From an uncultured Clostridia bacterium (lineage in GTDB: Bacteria > Bacillota > Clostridia > Oscillospirales > Ruminococcaceae): a stretch of 64,000 bases of DNA. Location of the stretch: assembly GCA_947383835.1 (NCBI GenBank), contig CANDEV010000001.1, positions 242,364-306,363 of the forward strand, given 5' to 3'. Below, piece by piece: positions 15,310 through 25,118 of the stretch (position 1 is its first letter; each line of letters starts with the position of its first letter). A program made the translations under genes and the position numbers. The notes under the pieces are model-generated. The model did not search any database. It had not been told where the DNA came from and was given only the letters and a program-made list of their open reading frames with translations.

Positions 15310-17256
15310 TCAATCAAGCCGAAACTTATTTACCATTGTGTTCATAAGATGCGCTCTGTTAGAAAGGTCTTCTGCGGAGGCAGCGCTTTCCTCCGATGTG
15401 GAAGAAGTCGTTCTGACAACGTCGGATATCTGCTCCACGCCGTTGCTTATCTGTGTAATTGATTCAGACTGCTGCCTTGAAGCCTCCGATATCTGCTCCA
15501 GCATTTCCATAACGCCGTTTACGCTTTCAACAGTACGCACAAGGGAATTCGCCGTATCGTCCACAAGACGCATTCCTCTGCTTACCGCAGTTCTGGACTC
15601 CTCTATAAGCTCCGTGGTATTTTGAGACGCCTCCGCAGATTTTGAAGCCAGATTACGCACCTCGTCCGCAACAACGGCAAAGCCCTTGCCTGCCTCGCCT
15701 GCCCTTGAAGCCTCAACCGCGGCGTTAAGAGCAAGGATATTCGTCTGAAAAGCTATATCCTCAATAGTCTTTATGATCTCGCTGATTTTTTCTGACGTTC
15801 TGTCAATATCGTTTATCGCGCCGATAAGCTCCTGCATTTTAACGTTGCTTTCTTCCATATCCTTGCTTGCCTTTCCCGCATTTTCATTTGCATTGCGGGC
15901 TTTTTCGGCATTTTGACGTACATTATCAGAAACGCTTACGATAGTGTCCGCAAGCTCCTGTATCGAGCTTGCCTGCTCGGAAGCGCCCTGACTAAGGGAT
16001 TGGGAACCTATCGCTACCTGCTCCGCGCTTGCTGTGACCATTTCAACGGACTGATTTATCTGCGTCAAGGTGTCTTTCAGCGAGTCGTGGATAGAAGTCA
16101 TGGACTCTGCAATATTTACAAAATCCCCTTTATATGAGCTTGTGATCTCCTCGGTAAAATCGCCGTCAGCCATTTTTCCGAGGTTATATGATACATCGTT
16201 TACGATTTCCGACAGTTCCTTGACGGTAGTACTCAAAGCATTTGTGAGGCTTGATGTTTCGTCCTTAAAATTAAAGGTCGGGACATTTGACTTCAGATCG
16301 CCCTCCGCAAGCAGTTCCAGACGCTTTACACAGGCTCTGATCGGGTTTGAAATAGACTTCGCAAGCCGTACCGTGATAATAAATGCAAATGCAACAACAA
16401 CAAGAATTACAATAAATGTAAATATTATACTTGTGTCAAGAGAAGATTTAAACTCGTGCTGACTGACCTCAATGCAGATGCTCCAGTCCTGCTCACCGCC
16501 AATGGGAGCATACCCAACCATTTTATTGTCGCCGAAGAAATTATACGCACCGAAGCCTGTTTCGCCGTTTATCATATGCTTGTGGACGTCCGCAATATCG
16601 GAAAGGCTTGCGTCCTGCTCTGCGGCGGTTATCATGTTCGAGCCTTCCTCAACATAAGTGCTGTCCTCGTGACCGATAACGCTGCCATGCTTGTCGAGGA
16701 CATATGCAAAGCCGTCCTCTCCCATGCCCAAATCAGCCATGATATCGGTAAGGAAATCAGCATTTACCGCGCCATACGCGATACCGTCAAACTGTCCGTC
16801 CGTTATAATAGGCACTTCAAGAATGAATACCATTTGAGCGCCGTCGTTCATTATGTCGGTAATATACGGCTCCTTGCTGTCGCGGCAGGCGGTAAAATAA
16901 TCCATGCTGCCGTAATTATCGCCTGTTGAAGCAGTACCGTTCACGTCCATTTTTCCTATGTAAATAAAGCCGTTTCTCGCCGCCATGTCGGAAGTTACCG
17001 CAGCAAGAGCCTCGGAAGTAGGCTCTTCCTCACGAAACACGTCCATAGCCGCCGCTTCCTTAAGGGGAGCCCAGTAATTATCCATTTTCCATTTGACCGC
17101 GCTTGCCGCCATTGAAGTGGCAGGTCCTACAGTTTTTTCCAGCAGACTGTCAATTCCTTTTGCGTTCATAAGTGCAGTAACAAGACCTATAGTAATAGAG
17201 CCTATCAGCACAACAGAAAGCATACGCAGCAGAATTTTTGATTTGATAGATTTCAT
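15310..17256 (-). CDS. methyl-accepting chemotaxis protein with dCache sensor
   Basis: 648 residues. Helix 1 (about 8-28), a periplasm-equivalent double-Cache domain (about 40-280), helix 2 (about 285-310), HAMP and linker (310-370), then the coiled-coil signalling domain. The hairpin tip is intact ([19 protein letters not shown]). Such receptors control CheA and swimming, or sometimes other two-component outputs. The ATG at 17256 has GGAGG. No RxWY amino-acid motif is visible in the Cache domain, unlike the second receptor at 50704. Monocistronic, with its own promoter and terminator. No other che genes adjoin it. Confidence 0.95.
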   Translation of the reverse strand: MKSIKSKILLRMLSVVLIGSITIGLVTALMNAKGIDSLLEKTVGPATSMAASAVKWKMDNYWAPLKEAAAMDVFREEEPTSEALAAVTSDMAARNGFIYIGKMDVNGTASTGDNYGSMDYFTACRDSKEPYITDIMNDGAQMVFILEVPIITDGQFDGIAYGAVNADFLTDIMADLGMGEDGFAYVLDKHGSVIGHEDSTYVEEGSNMITAAEQDASLSDIADVHKHMINGETGFGAYNFFGDNKMVGYAPIGGEQDWSICIEVSQHEFKSSLDTSIIFTFIVILVVVAFAFIITVRLAKSISNPIRACVKRLELLAEGDLKSNVPTFNFKDETSSLTNALSTTVKELSEIVNDVSYNLGKMADGDFTEEITSSYKGDFVNIAESMTSIHDSLKDTLTQINQSVEMVTASAEQVAIGSQSLSQGASEQASSIQELADTIVSVSDNVRQNAEKARNANENAGKASKDMEESNVKMQELIGAINDIDRTSEKISEIIKTIEDIAFQTNILALNAAVEASRAGEAGKGFAVVADEVRNLASKSAEASQNTTELIEESRTAVSRGMRLVDDTANSLVRTVESVNGVMEMLEQISEASRQQSESITQISNGVEQISDVVRTTSSTSEESAASAEDLSNRAHLMNTMVNKFRLD

Positions 17257-17328
17257 ACGAATTTTCCTCCTAAACTGAAATACCATTTATTAGCAAAACA
17301 ATCCGTCAAAAAATACCTTTGCTTGGTA

Positions 17329-17358
17329 ATTATATCATATAATATCCCCCTGTGTCAA
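17329..17358 (-). promoter_or_regulatory. promoter of the dCache chemoreceptor
   Basis: Minus-strand TTGACA (17353-17358), 18 bases, TATAAT (17329-17334), 73 bases before the ATG. No cyclic-di-GMP riboswitch could be recognised in the leader. Confidence 0.78.
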
Positions 17359-17381
17359 TTAATAATTTATAATTAACCATT

Positions 17382-17440
17382 AAAAAATTATGGTGTCTGC
17401 TACAACCGCAAATTTAAAATTCATTTGCGAGGCAAACACC
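17382..17440 (-). terminator. terminator of the iscS-thiI-lipoprotein operon
   Basis: A long interrupted stem: GGTGT-TGC and CGCAAAT on one side, ATTTGCG and GCA-ACACC on the other. A run of T residues follows on the minus strand, 27 bases after the lipoprotein gene stop. Confidence 0.7.
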
Positions 17441-17466
17441 TTATAATCTTTAACATTTTTTGTAAA

Positions 17467-18642
17467 TTATTCATCGTACGGTATCACATCAAGCTTGGAA
17501 ATATCAATGTCATAGTCAATCTCCTCTGTAAGCTCTCTGTCTTGAAATTTAGAGGGCATAGCCGTTTTTACAGCATTTCCGTTCTCGTCAATATAAAAAA
17601 CAAAAAAATCATCATCAAAATTGATCTGATAACGACAGTACCCCATTGTGTAAATACTTGTCACGTTTTTCTCGGATTTAAGGCAGTCAAGATATTCACG
17701 TCCATTTTCAAGGTGGGCGGCAAAATCATCTTCCGTTATTTCCTTTATCCCAAGCTGTCGGAATTTGCCGTCCTCACAGAAAACTATCGGATATTGCGCA
17801 AAATCATATTTGATTGTGTAATAAAACACCCCGTCAAGGTAATCGACCCAGCCTGTTCCGCCGGAATATGCTACAGGTTCAAGCGTTCCGTTGTCGGTGC
17901 AGTAAATTACGCTTACCATAGTTGTCGCGCCCGCGTATGTATCTATCTCAATAAAGGTCTTTGCGCCGAAATCAAAGGCGCGAACGCTGCAACGTGTGGA
18001 AGCGCCATATCCTGCGGTGACGCAGAAAATATTATCGCCGTCTATATAATATATCGCACCGTCACCCCAAAACCATGTCGGAGCGGGAGACAGGTCAAGA
18101 GACACCACGCTTTCATTTTCACCGTCGCCGTCAAAATCGTAGCTTGCTCCCATTTCAAAGGGCAGATCTTCCTCCGCTTCAACGCGAACAAAATCCCTTT
18201 CGTCCGCTGCTTCTTCATTATATCTTGCTATGTCTTCCCTGCATTTTTCATCGGCAAATGCCGTCTTACGCGCAAGTGCGATATGTTCTGGTGAGGGAAA
18301 ATCCGCTTCGTCCTCGCACATAATATCTTCAATTATCTTACATTCGGGCGTGAAATACAGCTTTTCTCCGTATATGGCTTTAAGGTCACTTAGCTCAACC
18401 TTTGGCACAGCGGCGGTTCGGACTGTTTCCGACGTTTCCGAAACGGTGGTATCCTCGATTTCGGCGGTTGTTCTAACTGTTGCCGCGGAGGTTGTTTCGG
18501 TTGTCTCCAAGGTTTCGGAAATTTCCGAAAGAGAAGCTGCCGCGGTTGTTTCTATAACAGGCTCGCTCTGATTTTCGGTACAGCCGGTCAGCGCGGTACA
18601 TACCGCAATTGCGGCTGCTATGGCAATGATTTTTACTTTCAT
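17467..18642 (-). CDS. secreted lipoprotein of unknown function
   Basis: 391 residues. A lipoprotein signal peptide ends in the lipobox LTGC (Cys about 21). A Thr/Glu-rich linker (to about 75) follows, then a globular domain. Residues around 170 read YDFDGDGENESVV, a DxDxDG calcium-binding or VCBS/integrin-like repeat. The rest is not recognised. It should sit on the outer face of the membrane. The ribosome site AGGGG overlaps the thiI stop codon, so the two are co-transcribed, although a link to tRNA thiolation is not obvious. Function unknown. Confidence 0.8.
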   Translation of the reverse strand: MKVKIIAIAAAIAVCTALTGCTENQSEPVIETTAAASLSEISETLETTETTSAATVRTTAEIEDTTVSETSETVRTAAVPKVELSDLKAIYGEKLYFTPECKIIEDIMCEDEADFPSPEHIALARKTAFADEKCREDIARYNEEAADERDFVRVEAEEDLPFEMGASYDFDGDGENESVVSLDLSPAPTWFWGDGAIYYIDGDNIFCVTAGYGASTRCSVRAFDFGAKTFIEIDTYAGATTMVSVIYCTDNGTLEPVAYSGGTGWVDYLDGVFYYTIKYDFAQYPIVFCEDGKFRQLGIKEITEDDFAAHLENGREYLDCLKSEKNVTSIYTMGYCRYQINFDDDFFVFYIDENGNAVKTAMPSKFQDRELTEEIDYDIDISKLDVIPYDE

Positions 18643-18653
18643 TTTATCAACCC

Positions 18654-19826
18654 CTACATATTTATGACCTTAAGCTCTGTACCCTCCACTGCCTTTGCTA
18701 TAAGCGGCTCGAAATCAAATCCGTTCTGCGCCGCCTCGACCTCGGCAACCGTAGGTCGGGTCTTTGGGTGCTTGGGAGTAAACACGGTGCAGCAGTCCTC
18801 ATACGGCTCGATTGAAATGTCGAAGGTGTCGATTTTTCGGGCAATTTCAATAATTTCCGTCTTGTCCATGCCTATCACAGGGCGGAACACAGGCATTCTG
18901 CACGCCGCGTCGGTGCAGACTATCGCGCCCATTGTCTGACTTGCGACCTGACCAACGCTTTCCCCCGTAACAAGAGCTTGAATGTCCTTTTCCTCGGAAA
19001 TACGCTGGGCAATTTCCATCATCAGCCGCCGCATTATTATGGTAAATAATTCCTCGGGGCAGTTGTCACGCAGTGCTTCCTGAATTTCCGTAAAGGGTAC
19101 GCAGTAAAACGCGATATCGCCGCACCAAGGCGCAAGCTTTTCGCAAAGCCTTTCCACCTTCAGCCGCGCTCTTTCGGAGGTGTACGGCGGAGAAACATAG
19201 TGTATCGCCGAAAGCTTTACTCCCCTTTTTGCCATCATATACGCCGCCACGGGACTGTCAATTCCTCCCGAAAGCAGAAGCATTGCGCTGCCCGACGTGC
19301 CAACTGGAATACCGCCTGCGGCAGGGAGATTTCCCGCGTGAATGTACGCCGCCGTGTCGCGTATCTCCACAGTTACCGTCATTTGAGGATTTTTCACGTC
19401 CACAGTCAGATGAGGGTACGCCTCTAAAATACGTCCGCCCAATTCGGTGCAGATTTCGGGAGACTTCATGGGAAAAGCCTTGTCGGAGCGTTTCGCCGTG
19501 ACCTTAAAGGTGCGGGAAAGCTGTGCCGTCTCCTCAATATATTCAATTGCTTTTTGGCAAATTGTGTCAAAGTCCTTTTCAACAACAGCAGCCCTGCACA
19601 GAGCCGCCGCGCCGAAAACCTTTGAGCCGACCTCCACAGCCTCGTCCAGGTCGATGTCCTCGGACTGTGGTATAGCGTAGATCGTGGACTGTGATTTGAC
19701 GTACTCAAACTTACCGAGACGTTTAAAGCGGCGTTTGAGGTTGTGGATAAAAGCATCCTCAAAGCTGCGTTTATTCAAACCTTTCAGGGCAATTTCGCCC
19801 TCCTTGAAGATTATCAGTTCTTTCAT
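18654..19826 (-). CDS. thiI: tRNA 4-thiouridine synthase ThiI
   Basis: 390 residues, in the order NFLD/THUMP RNA-binding domain (about 1-165) and PP-loop ATPase (SGGIDS at 186-191). It adenylates U8 of tRNA and inserts sulfur, and in some species it also serves thiamine thiazole synthesis. The C-terminal rhodanese domain of the E. coli enzyme is missing, as is normal for Firmicutes, where a dedicated cysteine desulfurase feeds it. That partner is the gene at 20972-22114, two genes upstream. It lies 16 bases after the SPKTG-protein gene. Confidence 0.96.
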   Translation of the reverse strand: MKELIIFKEGEIALKGLNKRSFEDAFIHNLKRRFKRLGKFEYVKSQSTIYAIPQSEDIDLDEAVEVGSKVFGAAALCRAAVVEKDFDTICQKAIEYIEETAQLSRTFKVTAKRSDKAFPMKSPEICTELGGRILEAYPHLTVDVKNPQMTVTVEIRDTAAYIHAGNLPAAGGIPVGTSGSAMLLLSGGIDSPVAAYMMAKRGVKLSAIHYVSPPYTSERARLKVERLCEKLAPWCGDIAFYCVPFTEIQEALRDNCPEELFTIIMRRLMMEIAQRISEEKDIQALVTGESVGQVASQTMGAIVCTDAACRMPVFRPVIGMDKTEIIEIARKIDTFDISIEPYEDCCTVFTPKHPKTRPTVAEVEAAQNGFDFEPLIAKAVEGTELKVINM

Positions 19827-19842
19827 TTTTTACCATTCCTTT

Positions 19843-20883
19843 TTATTTTTTAGCACATTTGGCAAGTACCGCCACTCCTGCTGCCGCAAGCATTACGGCG
19901 AAAAAATTACCGCCGCTGCCTGTTTTTGGAGAGACTGTCGCGCCGTCCGACCAATCGCTGTCGGGAGACGGTTCAAAATCCGAGTACATATCAACCGCAT
20001 TGTATGAACAGCCTGCGTAGCGCACCGTACTGTCCATACCGTCAATAGTTATTACATAATATTTTTTTATGTTCAAAACAGCCGCGAGCCGTCCGGATTC
20101 ATCTTCAACGTACTGCTCAACATCTATCGACGCAAGCACCTCGTTATCCGCAATCGGTATCATATCCGGGTCGGAATAAAGAGTATACCCCGTGTCAACC
20201 TCACCAACGACAATTGAAGAAATAATTATACGGGAATTTTCGTCCACCGAGTAAGCATAGTCCACATTAGAAACGTTCTCCTCCGACTCACAGCCCACAT
20301 ACTCCAAACCGCCGTTTTCCGTAAGTATAAAAAGCAGATCAAACTTTGTTCCGTCCTCGGCAACATATTCGCAGTACCTCATTTCGCTTTCGGGATATTC
20401 AGCGTCCTCCTCCATTTCTTCCCATGCACAATAATATCCTGCCAGCCACGCCGACATTTCGTCAAGGTCAATTATGTAGCACTTTCCGCCGTCCATTTGT
20501 GTGATAATTCCATTAAAATCAAGCGGCGGATCGAAGCTTACATAAAATTCTGCAATTGCAGATGTGTAATGTCTGCCGATATGTTCCGTCTCAAATTTAT
20601 CCATATAATCGTAAAAATCCTGACTGCTCAAGAAGATTTCGTAATCCCCCTCCGGGAAGTCCCAAGGATTTTTCGGCTGAGGTGCTTCAACGATTGAGGA
20701 GGCACACCAAAGCGCTCCGTTTTCGTCCTCTTGCAAACAAAGCTCGATTTTCGCACCGTCATCGGCTGTAATTTCGCGGTAGACAAACTCGCTCGTAGAT
20801 TCCTCTGCAAAAACATTTGCGGACATTGCAAAAATCGCCGCCGCTGCCGCTGTTATTGATGCAAGCTTTTTTAAAATTTTCAT
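19843..20883 (-). CDS. secreted surface protein with SPKTG sorting signal
   Basis: 346 residues. Signal peptide (about 1-26, ending ANVFA), an acidic secreted domain without recognised motifs, and a C-terminal sorting signal: SPKTG (317-321), a hydrophobic stretch and KCAKK. (S/P/N)PxTG motifs are used by class B sortases of Clostridioides-type bacteria, and four such sortases are encoded 5-10 kb away. AGGAGG precedes the start. It is placed between the cysteine desulfurase and thiI genes, which in relatives are usually adjacent, with an 88-base gap upstream. The ligand or role is unknown. Confidence 0.85.
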   Translation of the reverse strand: MKILKKLASITAAAAAIFAMSANVFAEESTSEFVYREITADDGAKIELCLQEDENGALWCASSIVEAPQPKNPWDFPEGDYEIFLSSQDFYDYMDKFETEHIGRHYTSAIAEFYVSFDPPLDFNGIITQMDGGKCYIIDLDEMSAWLAGYYCAWEEMEEDAEYPESEMRYCEYVAEDGTKFDLLFILTENGGLEYVGCESEENVSNVDYAYSVDENSRIIISSIVVGEVDTGYTLYSDPDMIPIADNEVLASIDVEQYVEDESGRLAAVLNIKKYYVITIDGMDSTVRYAGCSYNAVDMYSDFEPSPDSDWSDGATVSPKTGSGGNFFAVMLAAAGVAVLAKCAKK

Positions 20884-20971
20884 GGAAAATTCCTCCTAAA
20901 TAAGTTTTCACTTATAATACAATTCAGAACGTCGAAAATTTTCATAAAACAAAAAAATTTACAAAAAGTTT

Positions 20972-22114
20972 TTATTTTGACTTTGCAAGCTTTTGGTATC
21001 CCTCCTGCAAGGCAGTTACAAGGACGTCTATCTCGCCCATTGTGGTAGTTCGGCATATGGAGACTCTTATCGCCGAGTCCGCAAGCTTGTCGGGTACGCC
21101 CATTGCTGTCAGTACGGAGCTGTGCGCGCCCTTTGAGCAGGCAGAACCGCTGGAGACGTAAATATCACGTCCCTCAAGATAGTGGAGCATAATTTCGGAA
21201 CGTATACCGTCAACGGAAAAATTTGTTATGTAGGGAGAAGTATTTTCCGCAGTGGAATTTACTGTGATGTACTCCAGTTTCGCAAGCTTTTTCAGCAGAT
21301 ATGCTGAAATCTGCTCCGCGTTTTCGTGAGCAACTCCAACCGTTGGCATCAACGCTCTTATTGCCGCGCCGAAGCCTGCAATAAGTGGGACGGACTCCGT
21401 TCCCGAGCGGAGATTTTTCTCCTGACCGCCGCCCAAGAGCAAGGGCGCAACACGTATTCCCTTGCGGATATACATTGCACCAACGCCCTTGACGGCATGG
21501 ACTTTGTGTCCCGATACAACAATAACGTCCGCAAAAATTTCCGCGGACTTGATGGGCATTTTCATAAATCCCTGCACCGCGTCACAATGGGTCACACATT
21601 CGGGAAAACTGCGTTTTATTTGAGAAAAAATCCTGCGGACAGGCTGTATTGCTCCCGTTTCGTTATTCACAAGCATACAGGAGACAAGGCACGTGTTTTC
21701 GTCCACTGCTTCAATAAAGTCCTCTGCTGAAATCTCACCGCCGCGGGAGGGCTTTATTCTGACGACCTCGAAGCCCTCCTTTTCCTCCAAATATTTAATG
21801 GGTTCCGCAACGGAGGGGTGCTCCACAGCGGAAACAACTATTTTTTTCTTTCTTTTTCCGTAATTTTTCGCAACGCCGAAAATTGCCGTGTTGTTGCACT
21901 CAGTTGCGCCGGATGTGAACGTTATGCACTGGGGGTCGCAGACGAGGGCGGCTGCCACGGCTTTCCGCGCTTCGGTAATGCTCTGCTCAGCGGTAAGTCC
22001 AAATTTATGGAGGGAAGAGGGATTACCGTAGTCCTCAACCATATTTTGGAATACTGCTGAGACAGCCGGTTCGCATGGACGTGTAGTAGCGGCGTTGTCA
22101 AGATATATTGGCAT
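20972..22114 (-). CDS. iscS: cysteine desulfurase (IscS/NifZ-like)
   Basis: 380 residues, fold-type-I PLP enzyme that converts cysteine to alanine and carries the persulfide. The N-terminus YLDNAATT, the PLP lysine K204 in SGHK and the active-site cysteine C326 in SSGSACSKGA are all present. With ThiI encoded in the same operon and no scaffold IscU beside it, the main job is probably sulfur supply for 4-thiouridine, as for NifZ of Bacillus, rather than Fe-S assembly. It has its own promoter. Confidence 0.94.
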   Translation of the reverse strand: MPIYLDNAATTRPCEPAVSAVFQNMVEDYGNPSSLHKFGLTAEQSITEARKAVAAALVCDPQCITFTSGATECNNTAIFGVAKNYGKRKKKIVVSAVEHPSVAEPIKYLEEKEGFEVVRIKPSRGGEISAEDFIEAVDENTCLVSCMLVNNETGAIQPVRRIFSQIKRSFPECVTHCDAVQGFMKMPIKSAEIFADVIVVSGHKVHAVKGVGAMYIRKGIRVAPLLLGGGQEKNLRSGTESVPLIAGFGAAIRALMPTVGVAHENAEQISAYLLKKLAKLEYITVNSTAENTSPYITNFSVDGIRSEIMLHYLEGRDIYVSSGSACSKGAHSSVLTAMGVPDKLADSAIRVSICRTTTMGEIDVLVTALQEGYQKLAKSK

Positions 22115-22149
22115 TTATTGTCAATCCTTTCAAATAATCTGTAAGCATA

Positions 22150-22178
22150 ATTATACCACAAATTTTCGCATATAGCAA
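22150..22178 (-). promoter_or_regulatory. promoter of the iscS-thiI operon
   Basis: Minus-strand TTGCTA (22173-22178), 17 bases, TATAAT (22150-22155) with an extended -10 TG. It is located 36 bases before the ATG. Confidence 0.72.
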
Positions 22179-22182
22179 GTAC

Positions 22183-22213
22183 AAAAACGGCTTGCACCGA
22201 AGTACAAGCCGTT
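22183..22213 (-). terminator. terminator of the Ig-like surface protein gene
   Basis: Stem AACGGCTTG...CAAGCCGTT closing around a TTCG tetraloop-type centre, followed by T residues on the minus strand, 20 bases after the stop. Confidence 0.85.
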
Positions 22214-22233
22214 AAAATATCATTTACCAAATA

Positions 22234-24849
22234 TTACTTGGAAAGACGTTTTTTGAGAACGATAGCGGAAGTACCGAACGCAGCAATAGCAACAGTTAAT
22301 GCAACGTAAGGAACTGCGCTTGTTTCTGTTGTCTCGGTCATGCCTGCCGCGGAGGAAACGTCCTCGCCGTAAGCGTAATCGTCGATAACGATAAGGTAAT
22401 TGGAGGCGTGTGAGAATGCAAACTTAGCTCTGCCGTCAACAATTGCGGAACTGCCCACAAAGTCGAACTGACCGCCGTGATAGTAGTAGAGGTTTGCAAA
22501 CTTGCCGTTGTTAGCCTTGTTTATCGGCACGTTAAGTACGCCTGTGAAACCGAAGTCGCCGTTGTGCTTAAGAGTGAGCTGAACCGTAGTCTTATCGCCT
22601 GCAAACTCTTCAACCTTGCTTTTGGGAATAAGTGTACCGTTTACTTTAACGCCGAGGTCAACTGCCTTTGCTTTTGTAACATTTTCACCGTTGATCTCCC
22701 AGTATGCGCCGCCGGAAACAGTAAATTTTACTGTAACATTGCCCTTTGTTGCAAGAGCTTCCATAGCAACCTTGTCAAGCTTTGTGTTTGAACCGAGACT
22801 TACAGAACCGCTGCCGCCGTCAGGAGTTGCGAGAATTGTATCAACAACTGTTGTTGAGGTTACAGGTGAGGAATTACTTGATGTTGACGGAACTGTAGGC
22901 GCAGACGGAACTGACGGAACAGAAGGTTCGGACGGCGTATCTGTCGAAGCTTTTACAGTAACATTGAAAGACTTTTCTATATATCCATTTGGGAAATTAA
23001 CATCTTCATATCTGACTTTTCCGCGTGTTGTTCCCGGAGCAACAGCTGTAAAAAGACCGCTTTCGCTAACTGTTGCAATAGATGTATCTTCAACGCTCCA
23101 TTTAAAAGTGCCGGGATTTAAAGATTTATTCACACCTGTCTCAGGATCATAATAGCTTCCCGAAGCGGAACCCTGTACCGTTTCGCCAACAGTAAGGTTT
23201 ACATCATTAACAGCAATTACATAGCTAAATTCATTTACGTCACCGAGATCGGGAGGAGTAGGCTCTTCTCCACTCTGTGAAGCGGAAGTAATTGTAAGTG
23301 TATATGTAATGCTGTCACCGGCTGCACCACCAATATATTGAGCAAGAAAGCCTTGGAATGTTGAAGTAGTAGCACCAATAGCGTCCATAAGGTCTTGAAC
23401 CGTTGCTGTTATAGTCATAACACCCTCTTCACTCCAAGCACCTTGCCAACCGCCCCAATCCATATTGAACGCATTGAGACCAACTTTAGTAACACTGCCC
23501 GAAATAACTGTTAATTCAATTATATCTGTAGGCACAAGATTTTTTTCAGAAGCGATTATTGTAACAAAATTTCTGTCTCCCTCACTGGGAACTTCAACAG
23601 TTTTAGTTTCTTTAAACTTGTCGCCCTTGTCAACAGGGGGAGTAGGTTCTTCATTGCCGCCCTCTTCTGAAACTGTTACAACAGCAAAGCTTGTGCTGCT
23701 TTCAATCCTTTCGCCGTCAATAAGAGGCCATATTTCAACTCCGCCCTCGGAAACACCTGTTACGAGACCGGTATTGTCAACCGTTGCAATAGCTTCGTCA
23801 TTGCTTTCCCAAGTAACAACCGCGTCGTCCTTGCCGGTTACTATGCAGGTGAGCTGAACGGTTTCTCTTGGCTTAACTGTTGCTGTATGAGGGTCAACTA
23901 CTGCCGTTACTTGTTCTAGGTCGCCACCTTGTGTAGCAGGAGTATAAAGTTCATCTCCGCTACCATTATAAATTTTCATTCCTGTAGGCACAGAACCATT
24001 CCAACCATTTACCATAATCTTAAGTGGAGAACCAAACCCAGCCGCTTGAATTTCACTAACCTTGAATGATGTTTTGCTTGCGCTACCTTGTAAAAGCTGC
24101 TTTGTCCAGTATTCTTCAACAGAAGCATCACAAACGGCAAACCCACCAGAAGCGTCGTCGTTTTTAAATGTAAATTCAACTCTTGCATTTGAACCTACAG
24201 CTTTTGTCAAATCCCAAGTTCCATCAAAGAAAATATCAGCTTCGTTAGTCCTTTCGGGGGAATATGTTTTAACTGTGTACACAGTTGTATCAGTAGGGTC
24301 GGTAAAAGCTACCTTTTTTACTGTAACACCTTTGATCCAACCTGTTTTAAAAATTATTGCATTACTCATTGTTAAGTAATCGAACCCAGAAGTTTTCGAA
24401 AGTGCTTCCTTTATATCGGATGTAGCAACTTTTGTAACATAATCAGTATCCACCGTATCAAACTTACCTGCATATGCATTGTCCTTTTCATTGGCTTTTA
24501 CGGTTGAAATCCAATCCCACGGCGTTGAATAAGAGTCGTTTGCCTTAATTATAATTTCTAAAAATTCCTCAGCTTTCCATTGATTATTATTATTCAAATC
24601 AGATAAGTCATCAGCAGTAAATGAAAAAGTAATCGAAAGATTTTCGTAATCATCTAATTCAGAGCCATCTATCAACATATTACCATCAAATTGACTTTCA
24701 TCAGCATTGTCATTATAATTTAACATATGTTGTGTTCCTGTGAATAAAACTTTCTCACTAGCCGCACTCGCCGTAAAGCTCGTCACAGCCATAGTCGTTA
24801 CTGCCAGCGCAGCCGCCGTGACCGCAGCCAGCAATTTTTTTAACTTCAT
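22234..24849 (-). CDS. large secreted surface protein with bacterial Ig-like (Big_2) domains
   Basis: 871 residues from the ATG at 24849 (GGAG site). Signal peptide (1-30, ending ASAAS). About 30-345 is a beta-rich region with two similar halves, perhaps carbohydrate-binding-like. Two Big_2 domains (about 350-445 and 555-665) show the pattern TWESNDEAIATVDNTGLVTG and WSVEDTSIATVSESGLF. A Pro/Ser/Val linker, a third beta domain and a C-terminal helix followed by KKRLSK complete it. There is no LPxTG-type motif before that helix, so it is probably membrane-anchored. A likely adhesin or glycan-binding protein. The substrate is unknown. Confidence 0.85.
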   Translation of the reverse strand: MKLKKLLAAVTAAALAVTTMAVTSFTASAASEKVLFTGTQHMLNYNDNADESQFDGNMLIDGSELDDYENLSITFSFTADDLSDLNNNNQWKAEEFLEIIIKANDSYSTPWDWISTVKANEKDNAYAGKFDTVDTDYVTKVATSDIKEALSKTSGFDYLTMSNAIIFKTGWIKGVTVKKVAFTDPTDTTVYTVKTYSPERTNEADIFFDGTWDLTKAVGSNARVEFTFKNDDASGGFAVCDASVEEYWTKQLLQGSASKTSFKVSEIQAAGFGSPLKIMVNGWNGSVPTGMKIYNGSGDELYTPATQGGDLEQVTAVVDPHTATVKPRETVQLTCIVTGKDDAVVTWESNDEAIATVDNTGLVTGVSEGGVEIWPLIDGERIESSTSFAVVTVSEEGGNEEPTPPVDKGDKFKETKTVEVPSEGDRNFVTIIASEKNLVPTDIIELTVISGSVTKVGLNAFNMDWGGWQGAWSEEGVMTITATVQDLMDAIGATTSTFQGFLAQYIGGAAGDSITYTLTITSASQSGEEPTPPDLGDVNEFSYVIAVNDVNLTVGETVQGSASGSYYDPETGVNKSLNPGTFKWSVEDTSIATVSESGLFTAVAPGTTRGKVRYEDVNFPNGYIEKSFNVTVKASTDTPSEPSVPSVPSAPTVPSTSSNSSPVTSTTVVDTILATPDGGSGSVSLGSNTKLDKVAMEALATKGNVTVKFTVSGGAYWEINGENVTKAKAVDLGVKVNGTLIPKSKVEEFAGDKTTVQLTLKHNGDFGFTGVLNVPINKANNGKFANLYYYHGGQFDFVGSSAIVDGRAKFAFSHASNYLIVIDDYAYGEDVSSAAGMTETTETSAVPYVALTVAIAAFGTSAIVLKKRLSK

Positions 24850-24905
24850 AAACATTTCTCCTTTCAATTTAACCCATAATAAAACAGGCATTTTAAATTA
24901 ACTTA

Positions 24906-24934
24906 ATTATAACAAATTCACAAAAAAATTACAA
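24906..24934 (-). promoter_or_regulatory. promoter of the Ig-like surface protein gene
   Basis: Minus-strand TTGTAA (24929-24934), 17 bases, TATAAT (24906-24911) with extended -10 TG, 57 bases before the ATG. A 14-base A run lies upstream near 24996-25009. Confidence 0.7.
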
Positions 24935-25118
24935 TTGAGGATTTGCACAGCTTTCAACAGGTTTTTATATTTATTTTTGTGCAATTTATCTAAAAAAAAA
25001 AAAAAAACTCTCGGTGTAAATTTGTGCAGTATCAACATAGACATATTTTACCGCAATTTTGAATAGAATGGTTAGGAAAATCCACGCTTTTGCCAATTTT
25101 TATCACGGAGGTTTTTTT

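Noticed and set aside
17257..17328. Cyclic-di-GMP riboswitch before the chemoreceptor gene
   Set aside because: Such riboswitches are common before chemoreceptor genes in Clostridia, but the leader is about 70 bases and lacks the conserved core.
17425..18294. Long plus-strand ORF of 289 codons opposite the lipoprotein gene
   Set aside because: It is antisense to a gene with a lipobox, ribosome site and operon context. Its own product has no recognisable domain and no ribosome site.
22234..24849. LPxTG-type sorting signal in the Ig-like surface protein
   Set aside because: There is a C-terminal helix and a basic tail, but the residues before it (TETTETSAVPY) contain no xPxTG motif.
24996..25009. 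A run of 14 adenines
   Set aside because: A simple homopolymer in an AT-rich gap with no associated structure.
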